A stretch of 22,043 nucleotides of DNA, from positions 1 through 22,043 of the forward strand of contig JAQGAU010001015.1 of NCBI GenBank assembly GCA_034698045.1. Reading direction: 5' to 3'. How positions within the stretch are numbered: position 1 is the first letter of the stretch; each line of letters opens with the position of its first letter. The translations under genes were made by a program, and so were the position numbers. The DNA comes from Paramacrobiotus richtersi. Lineage: Eukaryota; Tardigrada; Eutardigrada; Parachela; Macrobiotidae. Positions 1 to 10,604 of the stretch are shown in pieces. A model generated the notes under the pieces. The model did no database searches. It saw nothing but the letters and a program-made list of their open reading frames with translations, and was not told the origin of the DNA.

Positions 1-890
1 TTCTCAAACGCAATCCAGAAATCGGCAATAAAATCATCAGGGAAGAGAAGTCCCGAGTAATAACTTCGCGGAAAGTCTCTTGAGCTGGATTCCACAGGCA
101 AACCATTCACGCAGCACCACAACGGGCATACGCTTGTAATAAGTTACAACTGTTGTGAAATTTAGTTGTCGTACGAATAGAATGCAACAAATATCCTTGC
201 AGATTCCAAGAACGTTAGGAACATCTATGAGATCTGAAAGCACAGAAAGTCAGAAACTATGGCAGTCATGACTAGAGCCACATTCATTCATTAATTTTTG
301 TCTTCCACACTTGCCATCTCTATCGGCTAAACGCACCCCGTGGCGGTGGGTCTGTTGACAGTTGCCGATGGAAACCCGAGGCGGTAGGCACGGTTCCTGT
401 ATTTTTGTCTGAATCGACCATCAATGTGATTATAAAGCGTTGCTGAATTATTTTTGCCTTACCATACTTTGTTCGTTATGCCGGCAGAAGCTTCTTGCAG
501 AGAAGTTTCTCTGTTCCAGAGAAGCCGCCCATCTGTCTAGCATCCCGGATTTATGCGGATAAAGGTGCAAAATCATCCGAAGCATTACATTTAGACCATT
601 TATACAGTGGAGATAACCACTTTGGTTTCTTTTTTAATGTTCAAATTTGTGGGCAGATTTAGAGGTACCAGCGCAAGCACTGTTGTATTTCCTATGGCTT
701 AACAGTTAAAAAGAACAGTTAAAACCGTAGTATGGGTTTCGCCACGAATGTTAACCGTCCTGTATATTATGTCATAATTTCTGACTGTTGTTTTTAGACA
801 TAGTGTATATTATAACAAACTACCGCGATACAAACCGAAGATCAAACTACCAATACTGTACAATTTTACCGAAAAACAAACACAAAATCT
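1..890. other. 5' region without recognised gene
   Basis: Both strands carry only short open frames with no recognisable domain, signal peptide or exon chain that can be joined in phase. A few isolated acceptor-like pyrimidine-AG sites occur (for example near 500 and 513), but no convincing open exon follows them. It may be intergenic, or the tail of a gene lying mostly outside the window. Confidence 0.4.
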
Positions 891-897
891 TTAACCT

Positions 898-1347
898 GAC
901 AGAATCTGTTACTGTAGGTGCATACGACCGCCGTATACAACCGGGACGCGAACCATGATAACACCGAATGGTAACTCCCAAGCCAAGATTTGGTGCGCAG
1001 TACCAACAGGTATCCGCCCCTGCTGAACCCGTTGTTATATTCCTAGTCACGCGATTGCTGCAGTATATCTATTCACTTGGATCTAAAGGTATATTGTACA
1101 AAGATGGAATGGATCTTCGTGAATCCGCTTCGGGCAAGATGGAGCGATATCCGTTCACGTTGTGCATGGGTCAGAGAGATCAGTTAACAAAACACTGCCA
1201 CACAATGGACGTCCTCCACCTTACATCCATCCCGCTAATTGTCACGCCTGCGGTCACATGTCTCCACTGTCGTTCACCTCATCCAGCTACTCACACGGGA
1301 ATATCCATATCATCCCAATCTTAGTTGCAGCAGCTGCACTTTTCTAA
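898..1347 (+). other. possible short cysteine-rich exons, unknown gene
   Basis: Seen: after an AG at 896-897 there is an open stretch rich in Cys that contains the peptides ICYCRCIRPP and KIWCAVPT, and it ends near a GT at about 1010. An AG near 1089 then reopens a frame containing KDGMDLRES and PFTLCMGQRDQ. A further overlapping frame ends at 1345-1347 after a hydrophobic tail, HIIPILVAAAALF, that resembles a GPI signal. Inference: this could be a small secreted or GPI-anchored cysteine-rich protein. I could not join the last two parts in one frame, and the stop lies only 17 bases before the start codon of the next gene, which would be very tight. It may equally be promoter and 5' untranslated sequence of the cyclase gene. 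Confidence 0.25.
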
Positions 1348-1364
1348 ATCACGCTATATGAGAA

Positions 1365-4300
1365 ATGTATCTAAGAATAGGTGCAATAATCTGCGGGATG
1401 CTGATAGCGGCACATGCAAAACCCCGGAGTAACTTGACCCTGTGCTTTATCTGGGAGGACGACTCCTACTTCTCCACACTACAACGGGCCTCAGCGGCGG
1501 TACAGCTGGGTGTCCAGAATGCTAATGCCTTTGTTCTACCGGAGGACATTGTCATGGATGTCCGCTACCAGAGCACCGGTCCGTCCTGCGGACATACCAT
1601 GTATTCGGTGGTGTCGCGGATTTATCAGCTCCTCAACACCGGTGCTCAGTGTAGTGCCTTTCTTGGGCCAAGTAAGTGTTGTCAGATAATGTGCTTGTAT
1701 TCTTATTGTCTCTGTTTGACTGGATATAAGTAAAAAGATAGATGTCGTGCTCAGTGCCTCAGACAAGCTTCGGTAATACTTTGTAATACTCTCCATAAAA
1801 AGTTATTATTGCCGGTTACACTGTAGGAATGCGGTACACTAATCACAAGCAATTTTGCCGCCCAGTTCCGAATATCAAGAAATCTGGTTCACCCTCAAGG
1901 GGTTCGGTGACGTGTCGCTGCGCGACTAGCTTTTTGATTTTGTTTCGTGTAAAAGGGTTGTGAACAAAATCACCATGGATATCCAGCATCCCTGCCACTG
2001 AGATTGTACTTTTTCCTACATTTCCATCAAATGTAATGACTTTTCTGCTGAAATATCTTTCTGTGGTGTTTAACACATTACTTTCATGCAAATGAGTTCA
2101 CGTACCCTGGAGGTGGCAGAAATGCTTGTGCATAAAGTACGATTAGCAGAATTTAAGAAATGACTTTTTCTGCTAAGTACAATGACACCACCAAATAGTA
2201 TAATACAATACCGGGCCTGCGATATCGAGCGCCAGTAGCGGAAATTTCGCTTTCAAGCAACAGTAACCCGTCACTTTGGTATACAACAGTGGCTCGATAA
2301 TACGTTTCGCGTGGCGCCAACCCACACGTGCAAAGCAATTTATAGACATTGAAATGATTAACATAATCAAACAAAAAGACAAATGCTAGCCTGCAAACCG
2401 CGAGTCCGTATGTAACTACTTCTTTAATAGGCAAAGCCATAGACAGTGGAACAGTGCTTGCTAACTAAATTGTACAGATATCTAACTAAATTGTCCATAT
2501 TTAACTACGCACATACAAATAAACAGCTAGGTAGTAACAAAATTAAATTTTCCAGGTTGCGCCTACACTGCTGCCGCCGTCTACGGCTTCGCCACCGTCC
2601 TCAACATCCCCATCTTCGGTTCACCCGCCGCCGGAGTCTGGTCCCTGCAAGTGGACTCGGACTTTTCCGACTACCCGCTACTGATCCGTCCCGCGTTTGG
2701 CTTCAGTGATCTGACGGACTTTCTCATCTACTTCTTTGACCGTTTCTCATACCGGCATCTAAACGTTTTCCAGGATGATTCCTACTCTTTCTTCAGCGCC
2801 ATGGTTAACCCCATTCTTTCCCTCCTCCAGGCCAGACGGCCAGAGTTGTTTGGCAACACGGTGGTCACGCATGTCAGGAGCAGGAATATGACGGTGGGAA
2901 AGTACCAGCCGATGCTGCGCGCCGCTAATGAACGCTCAAGGGGTCAGTCGTTTAATACTGTCTCTCATTCACGCCATGGTTTAATGAGTCTGGGTTCCTT
3001 TTCAGTGTTTGTTCTGCTGGTGCATGCGTTGGGTATCCGCGACATAATGGTAAAGAATGGAATTCAACTAGAATGGAATAATGTCACGGTTTCTATTAAG
3101 ACGGGTTTTCTCTAGATTTCGGCTAGCCAATTAGGATACACCAAAGGCAACCATGTACGTCTACGTCTATCTTAGCCCTTTTCAAGCCTTCGCGAATGTC
3201 ACTCGGCCCGAATTTATCACGGAAGACGCTGCAGCCAGTAATAGTGCATACCCATCAGTATGCGTGTGTGATGTCTGAGACCACGACGGTAAAAGTATAT
3301 AAACAGCACGAACGTGCGATAAGACAGTACGTGTGTGGATGAGAGTATCGGCCCGAATGTCGTTACCCAGCTGTTTAGAGCCGTAACGCACATTCAGCAC
3401 GAAACGTGCTGCCGGCCAATGATAACAGCGCTAGTGCCGATAACGGTTTCGGGCCGTTACATTCAGCTTCACATTCGTGAAGGTCTGAAAAGGGCTATTG
3501 ACCGTAATTTATATCTTTACACATAATTCAGTTGTTGTTTCTATACAATCAAAAAGGTGTTTCTGGCGGTACAACTGTATAATCTGGAATACTGGGGACT
3601 TATCACACCGTTTAATCAAGATAACCAAGATTCGGTAACCTTTCAATGCATAACCAGATATGTCTAAATAAGATAATACTCTAAGAGAAATTTGCTGTAT
3701 ATTAGACTGCGCTCTTGGCGTATCAGTGCTTACTGATCGTGGAGCTGCGTGAAGAGCTGGAAGGGAGCAGTTACATGCAGAGGTGGGAACGAGAAGTTAA
3801 AGCGTTGGCTAGGCGGCGCTTTAACTACACCTTCGATCCGTTGGAACCGGTAGGCATAATCTGCTGTACAGCTATCAACTGCAACCTTACATTGCTATAT
3901 ACAGCTGTTTACCAGTTTGAGGTAGACTTATTATAACAGCAAAGAATCTATTTCCGATCGGAACTTGAAAAAAACTATAACTCACAGACATCCGAACGTA
4001 GTTTCCTGCGTGTATACTGTATCTTCCTGAACTGACCAACGGCATGTTCGAATAAACATTTCGGGCAAAGCTATTTGCGAAGCCAGCTCTTGAACTTTAA
4101 ACTATATGTAGCAAAACGAAGACGCATGGTATGTATTTTCAAGAAAACGCAGCACGAAGATGCACACTCTGCTCATCATGTTTTACAGAATCAAAATTTC
4201 TTAAAAATGACTGAAAAAGTTCATGAAAATTTAACGTACGGTATAATTACTATAATAATAACTAGCTTTTAGTCACAGTTCGAGCCGGCTCTGTGGACAT

Positions 4301-4876
4301 ATAATTATGATTTGACAATTATCGACCTGACCGATCTATATGTGTAGATCGATCCCGCCGTCTCTTCCCTGTACGAATCGATCATGTTGTACGCGACCAT
4401 CGTCTCCACTCTGGCCAACACGGGTCGCGATTACACGGACGGTAAACTCATCGCCACAACCGTACTTAACTCCTCCTACGAGATCTTCAAAGGCAGCATG
4501 GTCCACATCGGTGCCGATGGCGAGCGGGATCGTAATATGAATATCAAACATTTCAACCCCCGCACCGGTGGATTTGAGGTAATCGTCCCGCGTTTTCCTG
4601 ACCTTTTCTTGTTTATTCGTTACATGGGCGGTTGTAGGTTTTTGTGCAATATATGCAACATCAACGCGGCAACGCCTCCAAGTTTCAGTACGTGCAGGAC
4701 ATTGTCTGGCCGGGGGAGAATGGGCGGCTGCCGTCCGATGAGCCTTTGTGTGGATTCCATGGGGATAAGTGCTCGCATACGCTCGCCACTGGGGTACTGG
4801 TGGCAGCCATTGTGGTACCGATTTTGATCATCGCGGCTGTTGTCCTCAGCGTTATCATTGTTTTCATCAAACTACG
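1365..4876 (+). other. exon map, extracellular half and TM helix of guanylate cyclase
   Basis: Proposed exons: 1365-1671, 2556-2942, 3006-3049, 3135-3257, 3706-3849, 4348-4578 and 4638-4876. All junctions are GT-AG and the phases run 1, 1, 0, 0, 0, 0, 2, so the frame stays open. Exons 1, 2, 6 and 7 are strong (signal peptide, GPSC junction, the [14 protein letters not shown] segment, TM helix). Exons 3 and 4 are the least certain: the short exon 3 encodes [14 protein letters not shown], and its donor could be GTAAAG at 3050 or a weaker GTCACG at 3083. Exon 4 supplies the beta strand MYVYVYLSP. Introns 1 (884 bases), 4 (448), 5 (498) and 7 (519) show no nested gene. Intron 7 holds a hairpin element. 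Confidence 0.75.
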
Positions 4877-7800
4877 GTAAGTTGCGATGAACTGCCAATT
4901 TCAGATTAAAACCCAACCAATACATCTCGATAAAAAATTTTCCATACCACCCATACTTCGACAAGTACAGCAGCTTATGCCACATTTTTTACGGATCACG
5001 GGATATTGCACCCACGCCCCCAGTGCTTTTGCATAGGTGTAATATCCCGTGATTCGTAAAAAATGTGACGTACGCTGCTGTACTTGTCGAAGTATATCAT
5101 TCGATGGAGTTTGCTTTCAACATCCTAAATCAGTTTTCAAGATGCCCTAAATCAGTCAGTCCTAAATTAATTTAAGTTAGAGATTCGCGCTGTAACAGTA
5201 GTACGTAACGTTTAGCCTTCTGTGCATGCAGTTAGCTAAATCTGTATCTTTGTGTATATCTTTGCTGCGCAACAAGTTTTCGTAGCTGAATCAACTAAGT
5301 ATACAATGGGAATCTTGACACAGTAAATTGATACATTGCTAATTCAACGTCCAACAAGAAAACCGGTTGGCAGTAATTGTCTCGTGGCTTCGTAGGCAGC
5401 TGCGCGCCCAATTCGATCCCAACTGGTGGCGCATTCCCGAGGAGGAGATCACGGTGAAGACCGGAGGCGCAGCGAGCGGCTCGCGGGTGGGCGTATGTCC
5501 TGCATCCAAGGTTTCGCATGTTCCCTTTGTGTAGACCTCCTGTAGTTCTTCCCACGCGTACCATCGGCGGTCACGCTGCCTTGCAGGGTTCAGTGGTTAA
5601 CGGCGGTACCAGTCCTAAGCGCGCCGCTGCATCCTACGTTGCCGGTATCCTCATGGCCACGTATGACGGAGGCACCCTCTCGTTGATCAATGTATCTGAT
5701 AGCGGCAAGTTCGCCAAGCAGGAGCTGGTCGAAGAAGCGAATATGGTAAGGCAGTATTTCGGTCGTTTAATTTATTTCAGTTACCAGTATCGTTTTCCCA
5801 AGTGCAAGTTTCCTAAATATATACAGGGTCACGGGCAGAGCTAGTATGCTGATGTATACTACTATTTCCTAATATCTTAACAGCTTGCCCATTGTACGTC
5901 AATTTCGTCTCGCAGCCGAAAGAACACTTTAACTAACACCGTTATCAACGTGTTCCTTGTGTCTAGATAAAGCCGCTGGATCATGCCAATCTGCAGCACT
6001 TCGTCGGGATTGTAGTTGGCAATGACGGTATTTGTAAGTACATAGCTGGCGAGGTGTGCCGAAAAGGATCGCTGACCGACGTACTGGATAATGAGTTCGT
6101 CAAACTGGATTGGTTTTTCAAGAATTCCCTTATTCGCGATCTTATCAGTGTAAGGACTGACCCGTTATGAACTGGTAGCAAGAATGATGCTTGTCGCGAA
6201 GGTTACGCTGTGTAACCCTCCCGATAAGTATCAATCGTAACCTCACTCGTAACTCGCAACCGCACTCACTCATAACAAATTCCACAGCGCAGAACTTGTG
6301 AAAATGTTGCTGCTGTTTTCGTTTTATAGCGTTCACCTTGAATTACTTTCGGCAACCTTTCAACGGAGGTGTACGTTATCGATAGGTTTTACTGTACTTG
6401 TACCGAAATTTATTAAGCGACTATTGTAACAGATACAGCTTGTCTTATGCGATTGTCTCTGACGAATACTGATGCGACACTAGGGAATGGCCTATCTGCA
6501 CTCAACGCCGATTTCCTCCCACGGCTTCCTCACGTCTTGTTCCTGTCTAATCGATGCTCGCTTTAGCTTGAAGATATCAGAATATGGTATCACGTACTTC
6601 CGTGCTCCAGCTGATTACATACCGCCCAAACTGGGCCAACCGGCTACCACAGCGCTGGCCAAGTACTTTTGGCGGGCACCGGAATTTCTGCGCCATACGA
6701 TGCCACTCCGCGGGAGCCAGGTCTTGGAGCTTTTATTAGCTCGATTAAAGTACAATACCAGACTGATATTGTACGTGTTTAGAAAGGGGATGTATACAGC
6801 TTCGCCATCATCCTTCAGCAGATTATTCTGCGGAGCGAACCCTACCGGATGACCGACGACAATCTGGATCTCTCGGATGAAGAGATTTTAAAAGAGGTAA
6901 CATTTCGATACTGCATGTTTGTGTAGTACGTACAGCCGGTACAGCTCGCGGATTATTGCAGATTATTGCAAACAACATGCCCCCGGTTCGGCCGCGCGTT
7001 CCCCGTTCCGCCTGCTCGAATGAATTGTACGAGTTAATGGAGCGTTGCTGGGACGAAGCACCATTAGCTCGTCCGGCCTTCCAGAAGATCAAGGACCGAC
7101 TGCGGAAATTAGTAGGAAACATCGGTGATAACATCGTGGATGTCTTGCTACAGCGTATGGAACAGTATGCGACGGATCTGGAGCAGAAGGTAGCCGATCA
7201 GACGCAGCAGTTTCTTGATGAGAAGAACCGGTCGGAAGAACTGCTCAACCAGCTCTTGCCAAAGTAAGCGAACAATACTAACAAAATAACCCAGATGCTA
7301 AGGTACGAGTGACAGAACTCTGAAGGGAGAATCTCTATTATTATTATTACCTTTGGCCACATTATGTACACCGTCAAGATCATTTGCAACTAAATCAAAG
7401 CAACATCAAACTTTGGGGCGGTAATTCATAATAGTTTACACAAACTAGAAAGGCCTCGATATATGTTTATTTGGCATAAGCCCGGTTGTACTAGATAACC
7501 GAAGAAAAGCAGTTCAAACAAAGAACTTGTCCCAGTTAGAGCGACAAGGGACGACAAGGTCTCGATCTTAAGTTAAACTGTCAGTACTAGATATTTGACC
7601 AAAAAGGTGAAAAAGCACCTGCAGTCTCAGTCTCGCACCGTTGCACAGAGAACGCAGTGTTTTCAGCCGTTGCATCCAAAGACGAAAGCTAGATGTTTTC
7701 GCTTTTTCAGGACAATTGCAACGCAACTGATGAAAGGCATCCACTCGGACCCGGAGGCCTTCGAATGCGTGACCATCTTCTTCAGCGATATTGTCGGCTT

Positions 7801-8835
7801 CACCACCCTGGCCGCCAAGGGCTCGCCAATGGAGGTGGTGGTCTTACTCAACGGGCTCTACACCTTCATCGACAGTATCCTGGAGAAGTTTGACGTATAT
7901 AAAGTCGAAACTATCGGAGACGCTTACATGGTAAAAAAAAGGTCAATCGGTTCAAATTTTGTATCTAAGCTTGGACCATGCAGGTTTCTTCGGGTTTGCC
8001 AACGAGAAATGGTAACCGCCATGCAGCGGAAATCGCTGGAATGGCCCTGGTGATTGTCGGACAGATATCCCATTTTGTCGTGCCCCATCGGCCGGATGAG
8101 CGGATTCGTATACGAGTCGGCATCAATTCCGGTACGTTTGTTGTGCGCTTGTAGGTTCCAGGAAAGGTTTCTGACTAAAATATGTTACAATGTTTCAGGG
8201 CCTTGTGTCGCTGGAATCGTTGGATTGAAAATGCCACGATATTGCTTGTACGCAGATATACTTATGTTGGTTGTTTTGTAGACTAAAGTATATGTTCATA
8301 GGTTTGGCGATACGGTCAATGTTGCATCCCGAATGGAATCTACCGGAGAAGGTCTGTATTAGTTTCGTAATATTTATTTTCGTGAGTGTATCGTAACGGT
8401 ATGTTGTATAGCGATGAAAGTTCAAATCACCCATGAAACTCGCGAACTACTAGAAGGAATTGGAGGGTTTTTGATGGTTGAGCGTGGCCAAGTCGAAGTG
8501 AAAGTACGTTCTCCTTCGTGACTTCGCTGATCTGCAGTACTGCGTTGAAATTTAACAATTAAACTGTACGATCAGATACTCGACCAGGTCTTGTATCTGG
8601 CCCTTGTAAAATCTTGAAAAGCTTATGTCGTGCGCGGTGCGCCCAGCTGATTGAAAAACGAAACGTTCGAGAGGTTGATTTCAGTAATAATCTGCTTCTT
8701 CACATGATGACTTGCATAGTCTGACACGCACATGGTATGCTGCAGGGGAAGGGCCTGATGACCACGCACTGGCTCCTGTCCTGCGGAAGCAGAGAAAGAT
8801 CATTGAGTAACGTTCTCAAAAACGTTCATGTCTAG
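1365..8835 (+). CDS. receptor-type (membrane) guanylate cyclase, 19 exons
   Basis: It makes cGMP from GTP at the cell surface, probably on ligand binding. The joined frame is about 1,071 residues, the usual length of natriuretic-peptide-receptor-like cyclases. Order: signal peptide (about 1-18, ending IAAHA); ANF-receptor-type ligand-binding domain (about 20-450) with the family's GPSC motif; transmembrane helix (about 465-488); kinase homology domain (about 530-800); dimerisation coiled coil ending ELLNQLLPK; class III cyclase domain (about 856-1060). Metal-binding Asp lie in FSDIVGFT (about D882) and IGDAYM (about D926). Guanine-selecting Glu is in KVETIGD and Cys in YCLFGD. Asn and Arg for catalysis are in VNVASRMES, so the enzyme looks active. 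The kinase domain is a pseudokinase: VAIK-type Lys is replaced (TLSLINV), HRD reads SHG and DFG reads SEYG. ATG 1365 is chosen because it heads the signal peptide. The exact receptor subfamily is not resolved. Confidence 0.92.
4953..5095. repeat. foldback (hairpin) element in cyclase intron 7
   Basis: The left arm from 4953 (ATACTTCGACAAGTACAGC) pairs with the right arm ending at 5095. Arms are about 60 bases with only a handful of mismatches and enclose a loop of about 25 bases. Each end carries a TA (TA-CTTCGAC and GTCGAAG-TA), compatible with a TA target duplication of a Tc1/mariner-type non-autonomous element. There is no coding capacity. It lies well inside the intron (4877-5395), away from both splice sites. 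Confidence 0.85.
5396..8835 (+). other. exon map, cytoplasmic half of guanylate cyclase
   Basis: Proposed exons: 5396-5492, 5587-5745, 5967-6149, 6484-6720, 6783-6896, 6962-7263, 7711-7930, 7984-8131, 8199-8247, 8302-8351, 8412-8503 and 8746-8835. Landmarks: exon 8 carries [10 protein letters not shown], the juxtamembrane W-x-x-x/I motif before the kinase homology domain. Exon 11 starts [14 protein letters not shown]. Exons 11 and 12 join as [14 protein letters not shown], exactly the family pattern. Exon 13 contains [13 protein letters not shown] and the coiled coil. Exons 14-18 are the cyclase domain, and exon 19 holds the family's [11 protein letters not shown] ending. Every junction is GT-AG and preserves phase. 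Intron 13 (447 bases) and intron 10 (334 bases) show no other feature. Confidence 0.88.
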
Positions 8836-8943
8836 AATCCATATCAACCAACAAGAAAGAATGGTGAGTGCTGTTGATTATCCTGCGGCGGTGAGCGCAC
8901 TCTGCGGACCCGCGACGATTATTCTGATGTTGTTGCTGTATAG

Positions 8944-9032
8944 CCGCGTTCCCATCTGGTGACGAAGGTCAGCGGATCGCCCGTCTTGCCGAAGTTAAGC
9001 CGCATACTCCAACTGGGTGCTGCCCTCGCTGA
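8944..9032 (+). other. possible alternative last exon of guanylate cyclase
   Basis: Exon 19 contains an internal GTAACG at 8807. Using it and the acceptor TGTATAG at 8937-8943 joins in phase to an open stretch encoding FPSGDEGQRIARLAEV and ending at TGA 9030-9032. The resulting tail is about the same length as the one ending at 8835. Base composition here is coding-like, unlike the AT-rich sequence after 9060. A second donor (GTGAGT, 8862) lies after the TAG, so the same segment could instead be a spliced 3' untranslated exon. Confidence 0.4.
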
Positions 9033-9147
9033 TCCGCATCCGCTACGTCTTCTGCAGTTTAAGCATATTCTTCTGTATATTTCAAATTGTCGAATGTATA
9101 AGTACGTACTAGTACAGATTCATCTGGATTTGGAACAGCACATTTCG

Positions 9148-9153
9148 AATAAA
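9148..9153 (+). promoter_or_regulatory. AATAAA polyadenylation signal
   Basis: A canonical AATAAA hexamer lies about 115 bases after the alternative stop at 9032 and about 310 bases after the stop at 8835, on the strand of the cyclase gene. It is the first such hexamer downstream, so it plausibly ends that transcript. Confidence 0.45.
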
Positions 9154-10604
9154 AGCGTAAAAGTCTTTGCTTCCGCTGATTATAACCATCTGAATACATA
9201 GCACCGTCGGTATAAATTTTGTTAATCTGGTTAGTTGGCCTATTACTGTACATTATACCGTCCGAGACAGGGCGTTGTCTGGAAAGACCTTTGCACTGTG
9301 TTTTTAGTTTGGGGGTAAAATTGAACAGAATCGACAGTAATTAGTTCTTGTTTTGTTTTGTCTGTGGTTAGACTACTGCAGTTCCCCGTAACAGAAGTCC
9401 TACAGGATCAATGTGAATAACTTTACACAATACTCAAGGATTAATGCATAACTTGAATGGTCGACCAATATTATTACTACAACACGATGGAATTTCAAAT
9501 GGCGAACAGAAACGCAACTGACGTCACGGCAGGCTCGAATAATTCCGAAGCCGACATTTATTTCCTCCTTCGCGATCGCAAACCGCAATCCACCCAAATG
9601 ATCAGTTTCTGGCATGTTCTTGCGTATCCAGACACCACTTAATATTGAGAAAATCATGGGGTAAGACATTCAGACATCATGGGGACTGACAAGAGCCCGA
9701 GCGTCCAAAAGACTAAGAAGAGTTCCAGAGTGTTAACATTCTGCCCGTTTGTGGTGTATGTGAAAGTAGCATGTAATAATATGTTTATTAATACTGCTCG
9801 CACTGGAGCCAACACATAACTGACTGAGTAGCGATACATTATCGCTGCCAGCATAATTCAGCAGTTGCTACGTGCGGTACAACTGTGCAACAAAAGCAAA
9901 CATCGCGAGAATCTTCAGTACATCACATACTGTGGCGTAGAGTTAGAATACTGTGGCGTCAAGCCAGAATTCAAGAGATGATGCCCTCTGACTGAAGCCA
10001 TATCACCATCTGGCGATGTTGTCCGAAGCTCCATTAGCGGCATGAGTCAGCGTAGATCTGATTGAATTTGGGGATGCCTTCGTGTCGGCGCCGTGCAAAA
10101 GGATGCTGGCCATGTTTTTGATTGCATCGTTCTTTTCTGCGATTTTCACATTTGTTGTTTGAGTCGTTTTCCGCTCCTTGAATCCTTCCTTGAAATTTTG
10201 TCATGTGCAACTTTCCCCCTACTGGGCGAGTTACCTTGATACGCAGTAGTATGGAATAAGGGCCAGGCCGACTAGCTGCGCGAATTTTTGCCGATGAGTC
10301 ATTGACCACGTCTCGTTTGAGTTTTGCCGTTGCGTCTTGAACTGTTGACTCGCATTTTTCCAGCAGTGTTCATTGCTAGCATTCGCTGACTTTTCCTTTC
10401 CAACGCTCAGTTGCTGACTCGGTTTTGGGTTTTTTTTCTGTTATTTCTTTGTTTTCGCTTTCCAGCTCCCCAATCTATCAGTTTTATTACTTCAAACTTT
10501 TGTTATCGGGAATCTTGGACAAGAATCGGAGGAAAATACTATAAGCAGTTTTCGAGAAACTGATAACCGTCGAGTTTACGAGTAATCCTGGAAGAGTCCA
10601 CAAT
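9154..10604. other. spacer without convincing gene
   Basis: This 1.45-kb stretch lies between two plus-strand genes. Open frames on both strands (for example 9457-9642 plus, 9654-9854 minus and 10034-10309 minus) show no domain and cannot be extended through splice sites. One local feature is a 12-base direct repeat, ATACTGTGGCGT, at 9927-9938 and 9948-9959. The last few hundred bases are T-rich on the plus strand and presumably include the promoter of the following gene. Confidence 0.5.

Noticed and set aside
1843-2440. Minus-strand open frames in cyclase intron 1
   Set aside because: No recognisable domain, no convincing start context or splice partners. Consistent with chance frames in a long intron.
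3300-3420. Short palindromes GCACGAACGTGC and GCACGAAACGTGC in cyclase intron 4
   Set aside because: Too short and isolated to distinguish from chance; no extended arms or element ends.
8965-9035. Resemblance to 5S rRNA (CCGAAGTTAAGC and a following TGGGTG)
   Set aside because: Only a 12-base core matches. The spacing to the second motif is much too short, and no 5' half is present. The same stretch reads better as a coding tail.
9654-9854. Minus-strand hydrophobic frame that looks like a receptor fragment
   Set aside because: No family signature and no splice partners. Hydrophobicity alone in AT-rich spacer is not evidence.
10025-10130. Ankyrin-like peptide (ILLHGADTKASPN) on the minus strand
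   Set aside because: A single weak resemblance ending at a nearby stop, with no TPLH-type motif or neighbouring repeats.
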